Below are positions 1 through 9,300 of a stretch of DNA of 34,072 nt, one piece after another. Origin of the DNA: Verrucomicrobiota bacterium. GTDB taxonomy: Bacteria > Verrucomicrobiota > Verrucomicrobiia > Verrucomicrobiales > Akkermansiaceae. The stretch covers positions 1 to 34,072 of the forward strand of contig JAPLUI010000277.1 of NCBI GenBank assembly GCA_026397725.1, given 5' to 3'. The notes under the pieces were generated by a model. That model had not been told where the DNA came from and ran no database searches. It was given only the letters and a program-made list of their open reading frames with translations. Every line of letters starts with the position of its first letter. Position 1 is the first letter of the stretch. A program made the position numbers and the translations under genes.

Positions 1-87
1 GGCACCAGCGTGCTCTCGACCTGGCGGGTCAGCACCACGCTGGCCCCCGGCTTTGTCACCCTCCAGGCCCGCGCCACCGCGCCGTAG
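1..87 (+). CDS. 3' end of an unidentified gene, cut by the window edge
   Basis: The frame beginning at base 1 is open and ends at TAG 85-87, giving a 28-residue tail that ends in QARATAP. The tail is rich in Thr, Ser and Val, as expected for the last strands of a secreted beta-rich protein, but it is too short to assign to a family. The same bases recur at 274-360, so the 3' end of this gene has been duplicated together with the repeat element that follows it. That duplication is the main reason to think the tail is real coding sequence. The reading frame is seen; the protein class is inference only. Confidence 0.4.
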   Translation, partial: GTSVLSTWRVSTTLAPGFVTLQARATAP

Positions 88-107
88 GATCGTGGCGCAT
101 GAGTGAA

Positions 108-226
108 TTGTAGCGGCGCTCTGTGAGCGTCGTTGCCAATGTTCCGCGCGAAGCTCCATCACGGCTCAGCGCGACCTCCGCCCATGACCGCGCCTTGGCA
201 GCGACGGTCACAGACCGCCGCTACAA
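108..226. repeat. REP-like inverted-repeat element, left copy
   Basis: A 32-bp left arm (108-139, starting TTGTAGCGGCGCTCTGTGAG) is the reverse complement of a right arm (195-226) with three mismatches, around a 55-bp interior. The arm tips, TTGTAGCGGCG, are also the tips of the 119-bp repeats at the right end of the window. A short, intergenic, palindromic and multicopy element fits a REP/BIME or non-autonomous MITE-like unit. No transposase lies nearby. Confidence 0.75.
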
Positions 227-380
227 CGCTCCCCATCGGCCCATCTTGGCATAACGCCACCCTCGACAGCAGCGGCACCAGCGTGCTCTCGACCTGGCGG
301 GTCAGCACCACGCTGGCCCCCGGCTTTGTCACCCTCCAGGCCCGCGCCACCGCGCCGTAGGATCGTGGCGCATGAGTGAA

Positions 381-512
381 TTGTAGCGGCGCTCTGTGAG
401 CGTCGTTGCCAAGCGTCGTTGCCAATGGTCCGCGCGAAGCGCCATCACGGCTCACCGCGACCTCCGCCCATGACCGCGCCTTGGCAGCGACGGTCACAGA
501 CCGCCGCTACAA
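381..512. repeat. REP-like inverted-repeat element, second copy
   Basis: Left arm 381-412 and right arm 481-512 repeat the element at 108-226. The interior is 13 bp longer because GCGTCGTTGCCAA is duplicated at the inner end of the left arm. It lies immediately after the duplicated gene 3' end (274-360). Confidence 0.75.
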
Positions 513-661
513 CGCTCCTCATCGGCCCATCTTGGCAAAACGCCACCCTCGACGGCGGCGGCAGCATGTCGCCTCGCCGACAGCCGGCAAACATGTCGGC
601 GCCCCTCACTGCCTGGCAACCGGTCGAAATTCACTTGTTAGAAGATTTTCACTCTTGAGGC

Positions 662-689
662 TTGGCATTGGGTTGCCAGGGTTTACAAA
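662..689 (+). promoter_or_regulatory. Possible sigma-70-type promoter just ahead of the 696 gene
   Basis: TTGGCA (662-667), a 16-bp spacer and TACAAA (684-689) form a weak -35/-10 pair. Transcription from it would begin close to the GTG at 696, giving a leaderless or nearly leaderless message. This is a sequence match only. Confidence 0.28.
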
Positions 690-695
690 GGATGC

Positions 696-1139
696 GTGTT
701 CAGCGCCAGCCAACTCACCACCGAGCAAACCGCCGCCCTCTCCAAGTGGGCCAGCGAGGGAGCGACCATGTCCGACCTGCAACGCCGCCTCAAGGAGGAC
801 TTCGGCATTGGCATCACCTACATGGATACCCGGATGCTGGTTCTTGACCTCGGACTCGAACTCCAGGAGGCCCCCAAGCCCGAGGCCGCCAAAGCGGAAC
901 CCGCCAAAGTCCCGGTGCCGACTGGCAAGGTGAACGTGACCATGGATCACCTGGCACTTCCCGGCGCGCTGGTGAGTGGACGCGTCACCTTCAGCGACGG
1001 CGAAACGGGCGTTTGGATGCTCGATCAAAACGGCAGACCCGGCCTGGACCCCGACTCTGCGGATTACCGCCCAACCCAGGAAGACCTCATCGAATTCCAG
1101 AAGCAGTTGCGGGCGTTGATTCAAGCGAGCGGGCTGTAG
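696..1139 (+). CDS. Small conserved-looking hypothetical protein
   Basis: The frame encodes 147 residues from GTG 696 to TAG 1137-1139. I do not recognise the family. The N-terminal 60 residues look like a compact helical module (EQTAALSKWASEGATMSDLQ, then a helix ending GLELQE). A Pro/Ala/Lys-rich linker follows (residues about 58-76), then a beta-rich C-terminal part with a turn near 'FSDGETGVWMLDQNGRPGLD'. No signal peptide or membrane segment is visible, so it is probably cytoplasmic. GTG 696 keeps the helical N-terminus; ATG 768 is an alternative that would lose about 24 residues. AAAGGA lies only three bases ahead of the GTG, too close for a normal ribosome site. The gene converges on the minus-strand gene ending at 1146, with a 6-bp gap. 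Confidence 0.7.
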   Translation: MFSASQLTTEQTAALSKWASEGATMSDLQRRLKEDFGIGITYMDTRMLVLDLGLELQEAPKPEAAKAEPAKVPVPTGKVNVTMDHLALPGALVSGRVTFSDGETGVWMLDQNGRPGLDPDSADYRPTQEDLIEFQKQLRALIQASGL

Positions 1140-1145
1140 GGTGCG

Positions 1146-1868
1146 TCATTTCTTCTTGGGTGGGATTTCGAGCGGCGCGAGGTCCTTGTAGGTGGAGATG
1201 CGGGGCCGCCCGGACGCGGGGTCCACGAAGGCGAAGATCAGATAGCGCATGCCGGGGACGAAGCGCAACATGCTCTCGCTGGCGGTGCGCCAGGAGTCAT
1301 CTTGCTGGAATTGGAAAATCACCGGGGCCATGTTGAAGGCATCGCGTTGTTTCGGCATGGCGAAGCCGTGGAATTTACCGGACTGGAGCATGATCTTGTC
1401 CTCGCCGATGAGAAAGCGGATGTCCTTGGTGTAGAAGTTAGCGACGAAGGCTCCGCCGTTGGGGAAGTTCTTGGCAGTGTCTTCGATCACGAAGACCCGC
1501 CACGGCAGGACGTTGGGAAGCTTTTCCGCAGGAACGAAAACCAGGATGACGGTGGCGACGCCTGCCGGAATCCTGGCGGTGGCAACGGGCTTGCGATCCT
1601 CCGCCGCGAGGAAGGTGATGGCATCCGCCTTGGCGAAGCAGATGGTTACCGGTGAGAATGAATCGGCCGGAATTTTGCAGGTGACCTCGATCCCCTTGTC
1701 GAAGACGTTGAGCAGCGGCGGCGGCGGCTCGACACCATCGAAACAAAGGAACCGGCAAGTGACCTTGCGGCCATCCTGGGCGTGGCTGAAGGCGGGACAC
1801 AGGAGCAACAGACAGAAACAAAGGATGCGCATGGGGAAAGCGGAATGAAGCCTGCCGGTAGGGCTCAT
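1146..1868 (-). CDS. Secreted module-B protein, intact pair with cassette protein A (module 3)
   Basis: This 240-residue protein is the partner of the upstream A gene. Its ATG (1868-1866) overlaps the A stop codon as ATGA, a classic translational coupling. A signal peptide is visible: a basic start, then the hydrophobic stretch ILCFCLLLLCPAFSHA, cut near SHA/QDG. The mature protein is beta-rich, begins RKVTCRFLCFDG, has a PPPPLLNV segment and ends in a run of Lys. A paralogue lies at 9709-10428 and shares the RLHSAFxMR start, CRFLC, the PPPPLLNV block, LPWRVFV, FQFQQDD and VDPASGR blocks. The shared RLHSAF block supports the 1868 start over the internal ATG at 1832. I know of no function; genes of this type sit beside Verru_Chthon A genes, so an envelope or surface role is inferred. 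Confidence 0.8.
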   Translation of the reverse strand: MSPTGRLHSAFPMRILCFCLLLLCPAFSHAQDGRKVTCRFLCFDGVEPPPPLLNVFDKGIEVTCKIPADSFSPVTICFAKADAITFLAAEDRKPVATARIPAGVATVILVFVPAEKLPNVLPWRVFVIEDTAKNFPNGGAFVANFYTKDIRFLIGEDKIMLQSGKFHGFAMPKQRDAFNMAPVIFQFQQDDSWRTASESMLRFVPGMRYLIFAFVDPASGRPRISTYKDLAPLEIPPKKK

Positions 1869-2461
1869 ATTTCGTTGGGATTGAGCCAGCGGAGGGAGGT
1901 GATGATGAAGCGCCGGCCGAAGGTCTTGTTGGACTGGCTCTTGAGGTCTGTGATGGCGATCTCAACCGCGTCGGCGGGATCGACCCATTCGGCGAAGCGC
2001 TGCACGACCGCCTCACAGGTGGCGCTCGCCAGGATCTTGCCGGAGGCATCGCGGGCCTCCCCGTAACCGCGGATGGTGAAGGTGTCCGAGCGCGGCGTGG
2101 CAGCGTTGCCCAACACGTTGAGCACGTCCGCCTGGGTGAGAAAGCCGGGAGCCCCTTGATAGCTCGGGCCGGCCCCGGCGGCGGCATTCACATACTTGTA
2201 GTTCTTCACTTTGTCAGGGAGAATCTCGAAACCCGCGTTGGCGGCATCGGCCAGGCCCTTGTTGAGATTGGAATCATCAATCGCCTGTTGGAGGGCGCCG
2301 CGCTGGGCGGTATCCCCGGTACCAAGGCGGCGGTTGACGAATTCCGCCATCGAGAGGAACGGGCCGCGGAGCCGGACCTGCTTGACGATGTTTTCCGCGA
2401 GCGCCTGCAACTGGTAGTCCGAATACTCGCGCGGGCCGAGCCAATAGCCGTCCTTGAGATC
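1865..2461 (-). pseudogene. Out-of-frame C-terminal part of cassette protein A, copy A1
   Basis: From codon GAC at 2461 downward, this frame encodes the normal end of a Verru_Chthon A protein: LKDGYWLGPREYSDYQLQ, then GPFLSMAEFVNRRLG, GAPGFLTQADVLNVLG, RSDTFTIRGYGEA, CEAVVQRFAEWVDP and finally SLRWLNPNEI before TGA. It is in the -1 frame relative to the long upstream frame (2206-5541). The break is an 8-bp tandem duplication (TTGAGATC at 2454-2461 and 2462-2469, plus strand). Removing one unit restores a single 1222-residue protein. There is no obvious separate start; the first in-frame ATG is at about 2350. It is either the dead end of a broken gene or the off state of a switchable one. Confidence 0.75.
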
Positions 2462-5400
2462 TTGAGATCGGCGCCGTCCGCTGCGGACGTGGACACCGGC
2501 AGCCGGAAGCGGCTGAGGCGGGCCTCCTCCTTCCCCACAATTTTCAGGTCGCTGAGCTTGGAGCCGGGAGTGACGCCGACGGCACCCTTGTTGAGTTGGT
2601 TGAAGAGCGATTGCGTATCGTGGATGGAAGCCAGCATCGCCTTCCAGGCCAGGACGGAGGTCGAATTGATGTTGAACGGACCCGCCATCAATTGCCATGG
2701 GGCGACCCGGCTGTAGGCGTCGGCCTTGGCAACCTCGGCGGTAAAGGCCGCCGCGGTCTTGCCGTTAGGGGGGCGGAAAACCAAGCGCGGGTCGTCGAGC
2801 GGCACCCCGCCCGTTAGACCCGCGAAGCCCTTGGCGAGGGCCTCGGTCGTTTTGGCAGGGCTGCCGAAGGGCCCGATCTGGGCGGCCAGGCCGGAGAAGT
2901 AATAGTTATCGTAGAGCGCGAGGTTGAGCAGGAACGAGTGATCGACGTAATTGCCGCTGGCCTTGGTTTCAGACAGTTTGGCGGTCGCGATGAGCGGGTG
3001 CGCCCAGGAATTGCCGATCGGCTGGGCGAAGCGCGGCAGGAAGACCGAGGACCCGCCGGGATTGGCCCCGTTGAGGTTGGCGAAGCTCTGGATCGGCGCA
3101 AGCGGAATGTCGTATTGGCCACCGAATTTGGTGCCGTTGAACGGGGTGTGGCCGGAGACGAAATTGCCGCGGTCCATCAGGTCCACCTGCACCAGATTGG
3201 AGGAGCCGGTGGCTTTCGTGAGCGCTTGGAAGTCGATCTCGTGAGAATGGTTGGCGGAGTGATCGGTGACGACCTTCTGCGACGAGGCGCCGATATTGGC
3301 ATGGGCGAAGCACCACGGCTTGGTGGCAAGGCGGCCGTCCACGTTGCTGGCATCCCGTCCGCCGGAAGTGGCTTTGGCCTGCGCGCTGATGAGGCAGAAG
3401 GGCCTTGCGTTCTTGCGATCCTTGATCGCCACCTTCTGGTGGTCAAACATCTCCATGGTGCCGATGTCTCCAGTCGCGGGATAGCGCAGGGTGCCGTCGT
3501 CCTTGCCGAACACGAACTTCCGCAGCCCGGTGGCGGTTTCGTAGTCGAACTCAATGGCATTGACGACCGTGGTGGCGGCGGAGGCCGTCGCGGAGGCCGC
3601 GATCTGGACAATGAACTTGTTGTTGCTGAGCGGCATACTCTGCGGGGCAAAGACGATGTAGAGTCGGTCATCCGGCGCCATTCCAATGCATCCCGCCCAG
3701 CGTCCCTCCTCCTTGTCGGGTCCGCCGATGCGCATGGGGGCTGGGTTCCACCAGTCGAGGACGAAGCCGAGGCCATCGCCGCGCCAACCGGGGATGGCCA
3801 CGATGTTCTGGGTGAAGTTCGTGGCGGCATCCTTGCTATCAAAGTCCCAGTAGATCCGGTTGCCGCGTTGTTCGTCCCACCAGGTGTGGTTGGGGTCGAG
3901 GTATGGCGAAAACGTTTTCACCTCACCGGGCAGCAGGCGGACCGGTGCCGTCAGGTCCGGCGTCCCGCCGCTGGATTTGGTCCTCAATTTCATCCCGAAG
4001 CGCTTGTTGACAAGCCCCAGTTCGTTGTCGGTGTAAAACATTTGGTCGAGCGGGGCGAGCCCGGTGTTTTGGGCAATGCCGTTGCGATAGATCGTGGCGG
4101 AGAAGGGAACATTGACAAATTCGACGCCCAGGTTGTAGCACTCGATGGCCACATTGTACGGGTTGTGCAGCGTCACGATCGGGGTGTACTGCAAGTCCAG
4201 CTCGTATTTGTATTTCGTGCCGCGGAAGTAGTCACCTTGGGGGCCATGCAATTGAACCGCGTCGGTAACGGGAGTGCCCAAAGGGTATTCGTAGATGTCA
4301 TTGACCACCAGGGCAAAGAGCACTTGGACTTTCGCAATCGCCGGCATGAGCACCACCCCGACCGGCGGCGTGCGGTTGATCGTCGCCACCGGCGGCGAAC
4401 CCACCTCGGTGGCTGCCACCCAGTTGGCCGGCCACTGCGCCTTGAGCAAGGGCACGCCAGACGCGCTGGTGATCTTGTCGCGATAGAGGCGGCAGAACTG
4501 ATGCAGGGATTCCCAGCGCGGGTCGGAAGGGACGGCGGACGGATTCATGCCCAGGCGCGAGGCGTACACGCCTTTGCCCGTATAGCCAGCGGGCAGGGCG
4601 CTGGCATTCGTCAGCAGATGGAAGTCCTGCTTGAAGCCGCCGTGGGCGGTGTCGGTGAACAGGCCGACGGACTGGGTGGTGACGTCATGGGTGAGGGGCC
4701 GCAGGGCCTCGCGGGTGTCCTTGGCAAGGGTCTCCGCCGCCAAGGCGAAATTGAGGCGGGTGATACCTTTTTCGAGTGCGACGGACTCCGGTGCCTGCTG
4801 TTCGAAGAACTTGCGTTCGAGCCCGGCGAGTCCGTCGATGAACTCCACGCCGGGGCGCTCGCCCGCGCCGAGTTCCGCGGTCTTCGCGCCGACGGAGACG
4901 GCATCATCGGCATAGTGGGTGTTGACCCGGGCCTTGAGGCCCTCGTCGAGCACGGCCCAGGCCATGGCCCCGGGCGAGGCGGCCCCGGGCGAGGAGGCGA
5001 GCGGAACTTTGGCGGCGGTGACCAGGCCCTTGGCCAGGGCCTGGTCACCCAAGGTGCCTTTCCCCCAGAGGGTCACCGGGGAAATCATGGGCACACTGGC
5101 GAAGGCGGACAGGCGGGACGCTTCGATGTCGGGGCTGGAGACCAGCCATGCACTGAACTTGGCAGCCTTGGCGGCCGCTTCGTAGTCCGTCGGTTTCGGA
5201 GGCACGGTGGCCTTGATTTCCAACGATTCCCAGACCCCCGTGAGCTGCGGGTTGGCGGTCGTTTCGTCGAGGATGTCGGCCCGTGCGGTGACGCGCTGGT
5301 CCGGGCCGGCGCTGCGCTGGAGTTCGCCGATCGCCAGCATCAGTGCCAGGCGGGCATTGGCCCGTGCGCTCGCCATGGCCTTGCCCTGGCTCGAGGCTCG

Positions 5401-5541
5401 CAGCGTGACGCCCGACAGCGTCAGCAATCCGACCGCGAGGAGCGTGAGAAGAACCATCAGTGAGAGTACGATGACCAGCGCAAAGCCGTTGCCAGACCTG
5501 ACGCGGGGGCAGTTACAACATGGTTTGTGATTCGTTTTCAT
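2206..5541 (-). CDS. Verru_Chthon cassette protein A, copy A1 (frameshifted near its 3' end)
   Basis: As it stands the frame gives 1111 residues from ATG 5541. A short basic, Cys-containing leader ends at G19-F20, followed by the hydrophobic stretch ALVIVLSLMVLLTLLAVGLL and an Ala/Arg-rich helix (SSQGKAMASARANARLALML). This is the layout of a prepilin-type cleavage and assembly segment. It lacks the usual Glu at +5, as in GspK-like minor pseudopilins. The next thousand residues are a large, beta-rich extracytoplasmic region. True homology ends near residue 1023; beyond the frameshift at 2454-2469 the frame reads an Arg/Ser-rich tail of about 88 residues to the stop at 2206. A paralogue (6139-9432) lies upstream in tandem. 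The family is recognised from the N-terminus and the NPNE ending; its function is unknown. The start is 95 bases after a predicted transcription start. Confidence 0.85.
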   Translation of the reverse strand: MKTNHKPCCNCPRVRSGNGFALVIVLSLMVLLTLLAVGLLTLSGVTLRASSQGKAMASARANARLALMLAIGELQRSAGPDQRVTARADILDETTANPQLTGVWESLEIKATVPPKPTDYEAAAKAAKFSAWLVSSPDIEASRLSAFASVPMISPVTLWGKGTLGDQALAKGLVTAAKVPLASSPGAASPGAMAWAVLDEGLKARVNTHYADDAVSVGAKTAELGAGERPGVEFIDGLAGLERKFFEQQAPESVALEKGITRLNFALAAETLAKDTREALRPLTHDVTTQSVGLFTDTAHGGFKQDFHLLTNASALPAGYTGKGVYASRLGMNPSAVPSDPRWESLHQFCRLYRDKITSASGVPLLKAQWPANWVAATEVGSPPVATINRTPPVGVVLMPAIAKVQVLFALVVNDIYEYPLGTPVTDAVQLHGPQGDYFRGTKYKYELDLQYTPIVTLHNPYNVAIECYNLGVEFVNVPFSATIYRNGIAQNTGLAPLDQMFYTDNELGLVNKRFGMKLRTKSSGGTPDLTAPVRLLPGEVKTFSPYLDPNHTWWDEQRGNRIYWDFDSKDAATNFTQNIVAIPGWRGDGLGFVLDWWNPAPMRIGGPDKEEGRWAGCIGMAPDDRLYIVFAPQSMPLSNNKFIVQIAASATASAATTVVNAIEFDYETATGLRKFVFGKDDGTLRYPATGDIGTMEMFDHQKVAIKDRKNARPFCLISAQAKATSGGRDASNVDGRLATKPWCFAHANIGASSQKVVTDHSANHSHEIDFQALTKATGSSNLVQVDLMDRGNFVSGHTPFNGTKFGGQYDIPLAPIQSFANLNGANPGGSSVFLPRFAQPIGNSWAHPLIATAKLSETKASGNYVDHSFLLNLALYDNYYFSGLAAQIGPFGSPAKTTEALAKGFAGLTGGVPLDDPRLVFRPPNGKTAAAFTAEVAKADAYSRVAPWQLMAGPFNINSTSVLAWKAMLASIHDTQSLFNQLNKGAVGVTPGSKLSDLKIVGKEEARLSRFRLPVSTSAADGADLKISRTAIGSARASIRTTSCRRSRKTSSSRSGSAARSSRWRNSSTAALVPGIPPSAAPSNRRLMIPISTRAWPMPPTRVSRFSLTK

Positions 5542-5642
5542 CGGCGGCAGGATGATTCGGCTGCGGCCTCCGCGTCTCGTCGGCTTGGTGGCAAACCAAA
5601 CCGCCGACGGGACGACTTGAGCAAAGCTCGAAATCCGGCGGA

Positions 5643-5671
5643 AACGTAGCCCGCCGCACCAATCTTGGCAA
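5643..5671 (-). promoter_or_regulatory. Promoter of module 3 (A1-B pair)
   Basis: On the minus strand TTGCCA (5671-5666), a 17-bp spacer and TACGTT (5648-5643) form a sigma-70-like promoter. The same TTGCCA-17-TAnGnT layout, with similar flanking bases, precedes the other two modules (9561-9533 and 10502-10474). That repetition is the best evidence that it is functional. The predicted leader before the A1 ATG is about 95 bases. Confidence 0.55.
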
Positions 5672-5797
5672 GACCATTTTCGCAAATATTTTGTACCTAT
5701 TTTGTAATTTATTTCACGACTGCTGGAAATCCGATTTTTCGACTCGCTAGGGTTCGGCCCGGAGCGTAACCGAGGGTGAATTCCGGCGGGCCGGAGT

Positions 5798-6394
5798 TCA
5801 TACTTCGTTCGGATTGAGCCAACGGAGGGAAGTGATGAGGAAGCGCCGTCCGAAGTTTTTGTTAGACCGGCTCTTGAGGTCGGCGATGGCGATTTCGACC
5901 TCGTCGGCGGGATCGACCCATTCGGCGAAGCGCTGCACGACTGCCTCACAAGTGGCGCTCGCCAGGATCTTGCCGGAGGCATCGCGGGCCTCCCCGTAAC
6001 CGCGGATGGTGAAGGTGTCCGAGCGCGGCGTGGCGGCGTTGCCCAACACATTGAGGACGTCGGCCTGGGTGAGAAAGCCGGGGGCTCCTTGATAGCTCGC
6101 GCCGGCCCCGGCGGCGGCATTCACATACTTGTAGTCCTTCACTTTGTCGGCGAGGATCTCGAAACCCGCGTTGGCGGCGGCGGCCAGGCCCTTGTTGAGA
6201 TTGGAATCATCAATCGCCTGTTGGAGGGCGCCGCGCTGGGAGGTATCGCCGGAACCAAGGCGGCGGTTGACGAATTCCGCCATCGAGAGGAACGGGCCGC
6301 GGAGCCGGACCTGCTTGACGATGTTTTCCGCGAGCGCCTGCAACTGGTAGTCCGAATACTCGCGCGGGCCGAGCCAATAGCCGTCCTTGAGATC
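5798..6394 (-). pseudogene. Out-of-frame C-terminal part of cassette protein A, copy A2
   Basis: This frame carries the normal A-protein ending: DLKDGYWLGPREYSDYQLQ, GPFLSMAEFVNRRLG, GAPGFLTQADVLNVLG, VVQRFAEWVDP and SLRWLNPNEV before TGA 5800-5798. It is again in the -1 frame relative to the long frame that precedes it. Compared with A1, four bases (GGCG on the plus strand) are missing at 6394/6395; adding them back restores a 1212-residue protein. The stop codon still sits in an ATGA, but no clear module-B gene follows. Confidence 0.75.
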
Positions 6395-9300
6395 CCGTCC
6401 GCTGCGGAGGAGGACACCGGCAGCCGGAAGCGGCTGAGGCGGGCCTCCTCCTTCCCGACATCTTTCAAGTCGCTGAGCTTGGAGCCTGGGGTGACGCCGA
6501 CCCCGCCCTTGTTGAGTTGGTTGAAGAGCGATTGCGTATCGTGGATGGAAGCCAGCATCGCCTTCCAGGCCAGGACGGAGGTGGAGTTGATGTTGAACGG
6601 ACCCGCCATCACTTGCCATGGGGCGAGCCGGTTATAGGCGTCGGCCTTGGCAACCTCGGCGGCAAAGGCGGCGGCGGACTTGCCGTTAGGGGGACGGAAC
6701 ACCAGGCGCGGGTCGTCGAGCGCTTTACCGGCGGCGAAGTCAGTGGCGAGGGTGGCGGTGGTCTTGCCAGTGCAGAATGGCCCGGTCTGGGCGGCGAGGC
6801 CGGAGAAGTAATAGTTATCGTAGAACGCGAGGTTGAGCAGGAACGAGTGATCGACGTAATTGCCGCTGGCCTTGGCTTCAGACAGTTTGGTGGTGGCGAT
6901 GAGCGGGTGCGCCCAGGAATTGCCGAGCGGCTGGGCGAAGCGCGGCAGGTAGCCCGAGGACCCGCCGGGATTGGCCCCGTTGAGGCTGGCGAAGGTCTGG
7001 ACCGGAGCGAGCGGAATGTCGTATTGACAACCGAACTTGGTGCCGTTGAACGGGGTGTGGCCGGAGATGAAATTGCCGCGGTCCATCTGGTCCACCTGCA
7101 CCAGGTTGGAGGTGCCTTTTTCGAGGAGCTGCAAGTCGATTTCGTGGGATTGATTGGCGGGGTGCTCGGTGGGGATTTTCTGCGACGAAACCGCCGCATT
7201 GGCGTGTGCGAAGCACCACGGTTTGGTGGCCAGGCGGCCGTCTTCACTGCTGGTATCCCGGCCGCCGGAGGTGGTTTTCGCCTGCACGCTGAGCAGCGCG
7301 AAGGGTTTTGTATGCACACAATCCTTGATCGGGGTCGTCGCATGATCCACCATGTCCAAGCCTCGGACCGTGCCGGTTTTGGGATAGCGCAGGGTGCCGC
7401 CTTTGCCGATGAGGAAGTTCTGCAGGCCGCCGGGAGATTCATAATCGACTTCGAGGGCACTGATGATGGTTGCAGCGCCCCCAGCGGCACCACTGGTGGT
7501 TGACATCTGGATGACAAACTTATTGTTGCTGAGCGGGATGCTCAAGGGGGCGAAAATGGCGTGAATCCGGTCTTCCCTGGCCAATCCATAACAAGAGGCC
7601 CAATGGCCGTTGGCGCCATCGCCATCCACCGGCTGGTTGCCTGCCAACCAGTCGCAGTCAAACCCGATGCCGTCGCCGCGCCAACCGGGGATGCATTCAA
7701 TGTTGTTGGTGAGGCCGCTACCGACGTAGATGTCCCAATACGTGCGCCCGCTGCTGAAGTCGTCGCGATAGCTGTGGGTCGGGGGGAAGTAGGGAGAGAA
7801 CAATTTGACCTCACCGGGCAGCAAGCGGAAGGTGGTGGAGCCGGGCGATCCGTCGCTGGCTTTGCTTTTCAAGTTCATCCCGAAGATCTTGCCCTGCTGG
7901 CCACCGTCATTGTCCGCATACATCGTTTCCAGCGGCACGAGGCCGGTGCTTTGCGCCACGCCATCGCGGAACACCTGCATGGCGAATGGCACATGGACAA
8001 ACTGCACCCGCAGATCGCTGCACTCAAGGGCCACGTTGTAGGGGTTGTGGAGCGTGATGATCGGCGTGTAGAGCAGGTGCAGGTCGTAATTGAATTTGGT
8101 GCCGCGGAATTGGCCTTCCTGCGGGCCATGGAAGCCCGGCGCATCCGGCGGGACCTGGGTGCCGACCGGGGGCGGGTAATCGTAGAGGTCGTGGCCGATC
8201 AGGCTGAAGAGCATCTGAACCTTGGCGATAGTAGGCAGCAGCACCAACCCGGGCGGCGGCGTGCGGGTGACCGTCGTCACCGCCGGACTGCCCGCCTGGG
8301 TAGCCGCCACCCAGCCGCTCGGCCACTGGGTCTTGAGCACGGGCACCCCCGCCGAGTTGGTGATCTTGTCGCGATAGAGGCGGCAAAACTGATGCAGGGA
8401 TTCCCAGCGCGGATCGGAAGGGGCAGCGGATGGATTCATGCCCAGGCGCGAGGCGTAAACGCCTTTGCCGGCATAGCCAGCGGGCAGGGCGCTGGCATTC
8501 GTCAGCAGATGGAAGTCCTGCTTGAAGCCGCCGTGGGCGGTGTCGGTGAACAGGCCGACGGACTGGGTGGTGACGTCATGGGTGAGGGTCCGCAGGGCCT
8601 CGCGGGTGTCCTTGGCTAGGGTCTCCGCCGCCAAGGCGAAATTGAGGCGGGTGAGGCCTTTTTCGAGTGTGACGGACTCCGGTGCCTGCCGTTCGAAGAA
8701 CTTGCGTTCGAGCCCGGCGAGCCCGCCGATGAACTCCACGCCGGGGCGCTCGCCCGCGCCGAGTTCCGCCGCCTTCATGCCGACGGCGACGGCATCATCG
8801 GCGTAGTGGGTATTGACCCGGGCCTTGAGGCCCTCGTCGAGCACGGCCCAGGCCATGGCCCCGGGCGAGGCGGCACCGGGCGAGGAGGCGAGCGGAACTT
8901 TGGCGGCGGTGACCAGGCCCTTGGCCAGGGCCTGGTCGCCCAAGGTGCCTTTCCCCCAGAGGGTCACCGGGGAAATCATGGGCTCACTGGCAAAGGCGGA
9001 CAGGCGGGACGCTTCGATGTCGGGGCTGGAGACCAGCCATGCAGTGAACTTGGCAGCCTTGGCGGCCGCTTCGTAGTCCGTCGGTTTCGGAGGCACGGTG
9101 GCCTTGATTTCCAACGATTCCCAGACCCCCGTGAGCTGCGGGTTGGCGGTTGTTTCGTCGAGGATGTCGGCCCGTGCGGTGACGCGATGGTCCGGGCCGG
9201 CGCTGCGCTGGAGTTCCCCGATCGCCAGCATCAGTGCCAGGCGGGCATTGGCCCGTGCGCTCGCCATGGCCTTGCCCTGGCTCGAGGCACGCAGCGTGAC

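Larger units (their letters stand above)
1..556. repeat. Imperfect tandem duplication (period 273 then 286 bp)
   Basis: Bases 1-139 recur at 274-412 and bases 140 to about 270 recur at 426 to about 556. The 13-bp offset comes from a local duplication: GCGTCGTTGCCAA occurs at 400-412 and again at 413-425. Each unit contains the 3' end of the upstream gene plus one inverted-repeat element. The first copy runs off the left edge of the window. No credible separate gene is seen between 88 and 695; the small open frames on both strands there are produced by the repeats. Confidence 0.85.

Noticed and set aside
1..700. CRISPR array or coding genes in the left repeat region
   Set aside because: Only two long units with inverted arms, no regular short direct repeats with unique spacers, and all small frames there arise from the duplicated element.
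2454..2476. Classic -1 ribosomal slippery heptamer at the A frameshift
   Set aside because: No X-XXY-YYZ type heptamer is present at the junction in A1 or A2, and the two junction sequences differ. A standard programmed slip is not supported, although recoding cannot be excluded.
2938..5463. Open frame of 841 codons on the plus strand opposite gene A1
   Set aside because: It is the mirror image of a GC-rich gene with strong third-position bias. Its product is low-complexity Gly/Arg/Asp/Glu/Val with no recognisable domain, and the minus strand encodes a recognisable protein with a paralogue.
5709..5801. 30-codon frame starting in the ATGA at the end of A2 as a remnant of a module-B gene
   Set aside because: The start position fits, but the encoded peptide (MNSGPPEFTLG...) shows only a weak, uncertain resemblance to the B signal peptides, so it is not listed as a feature.
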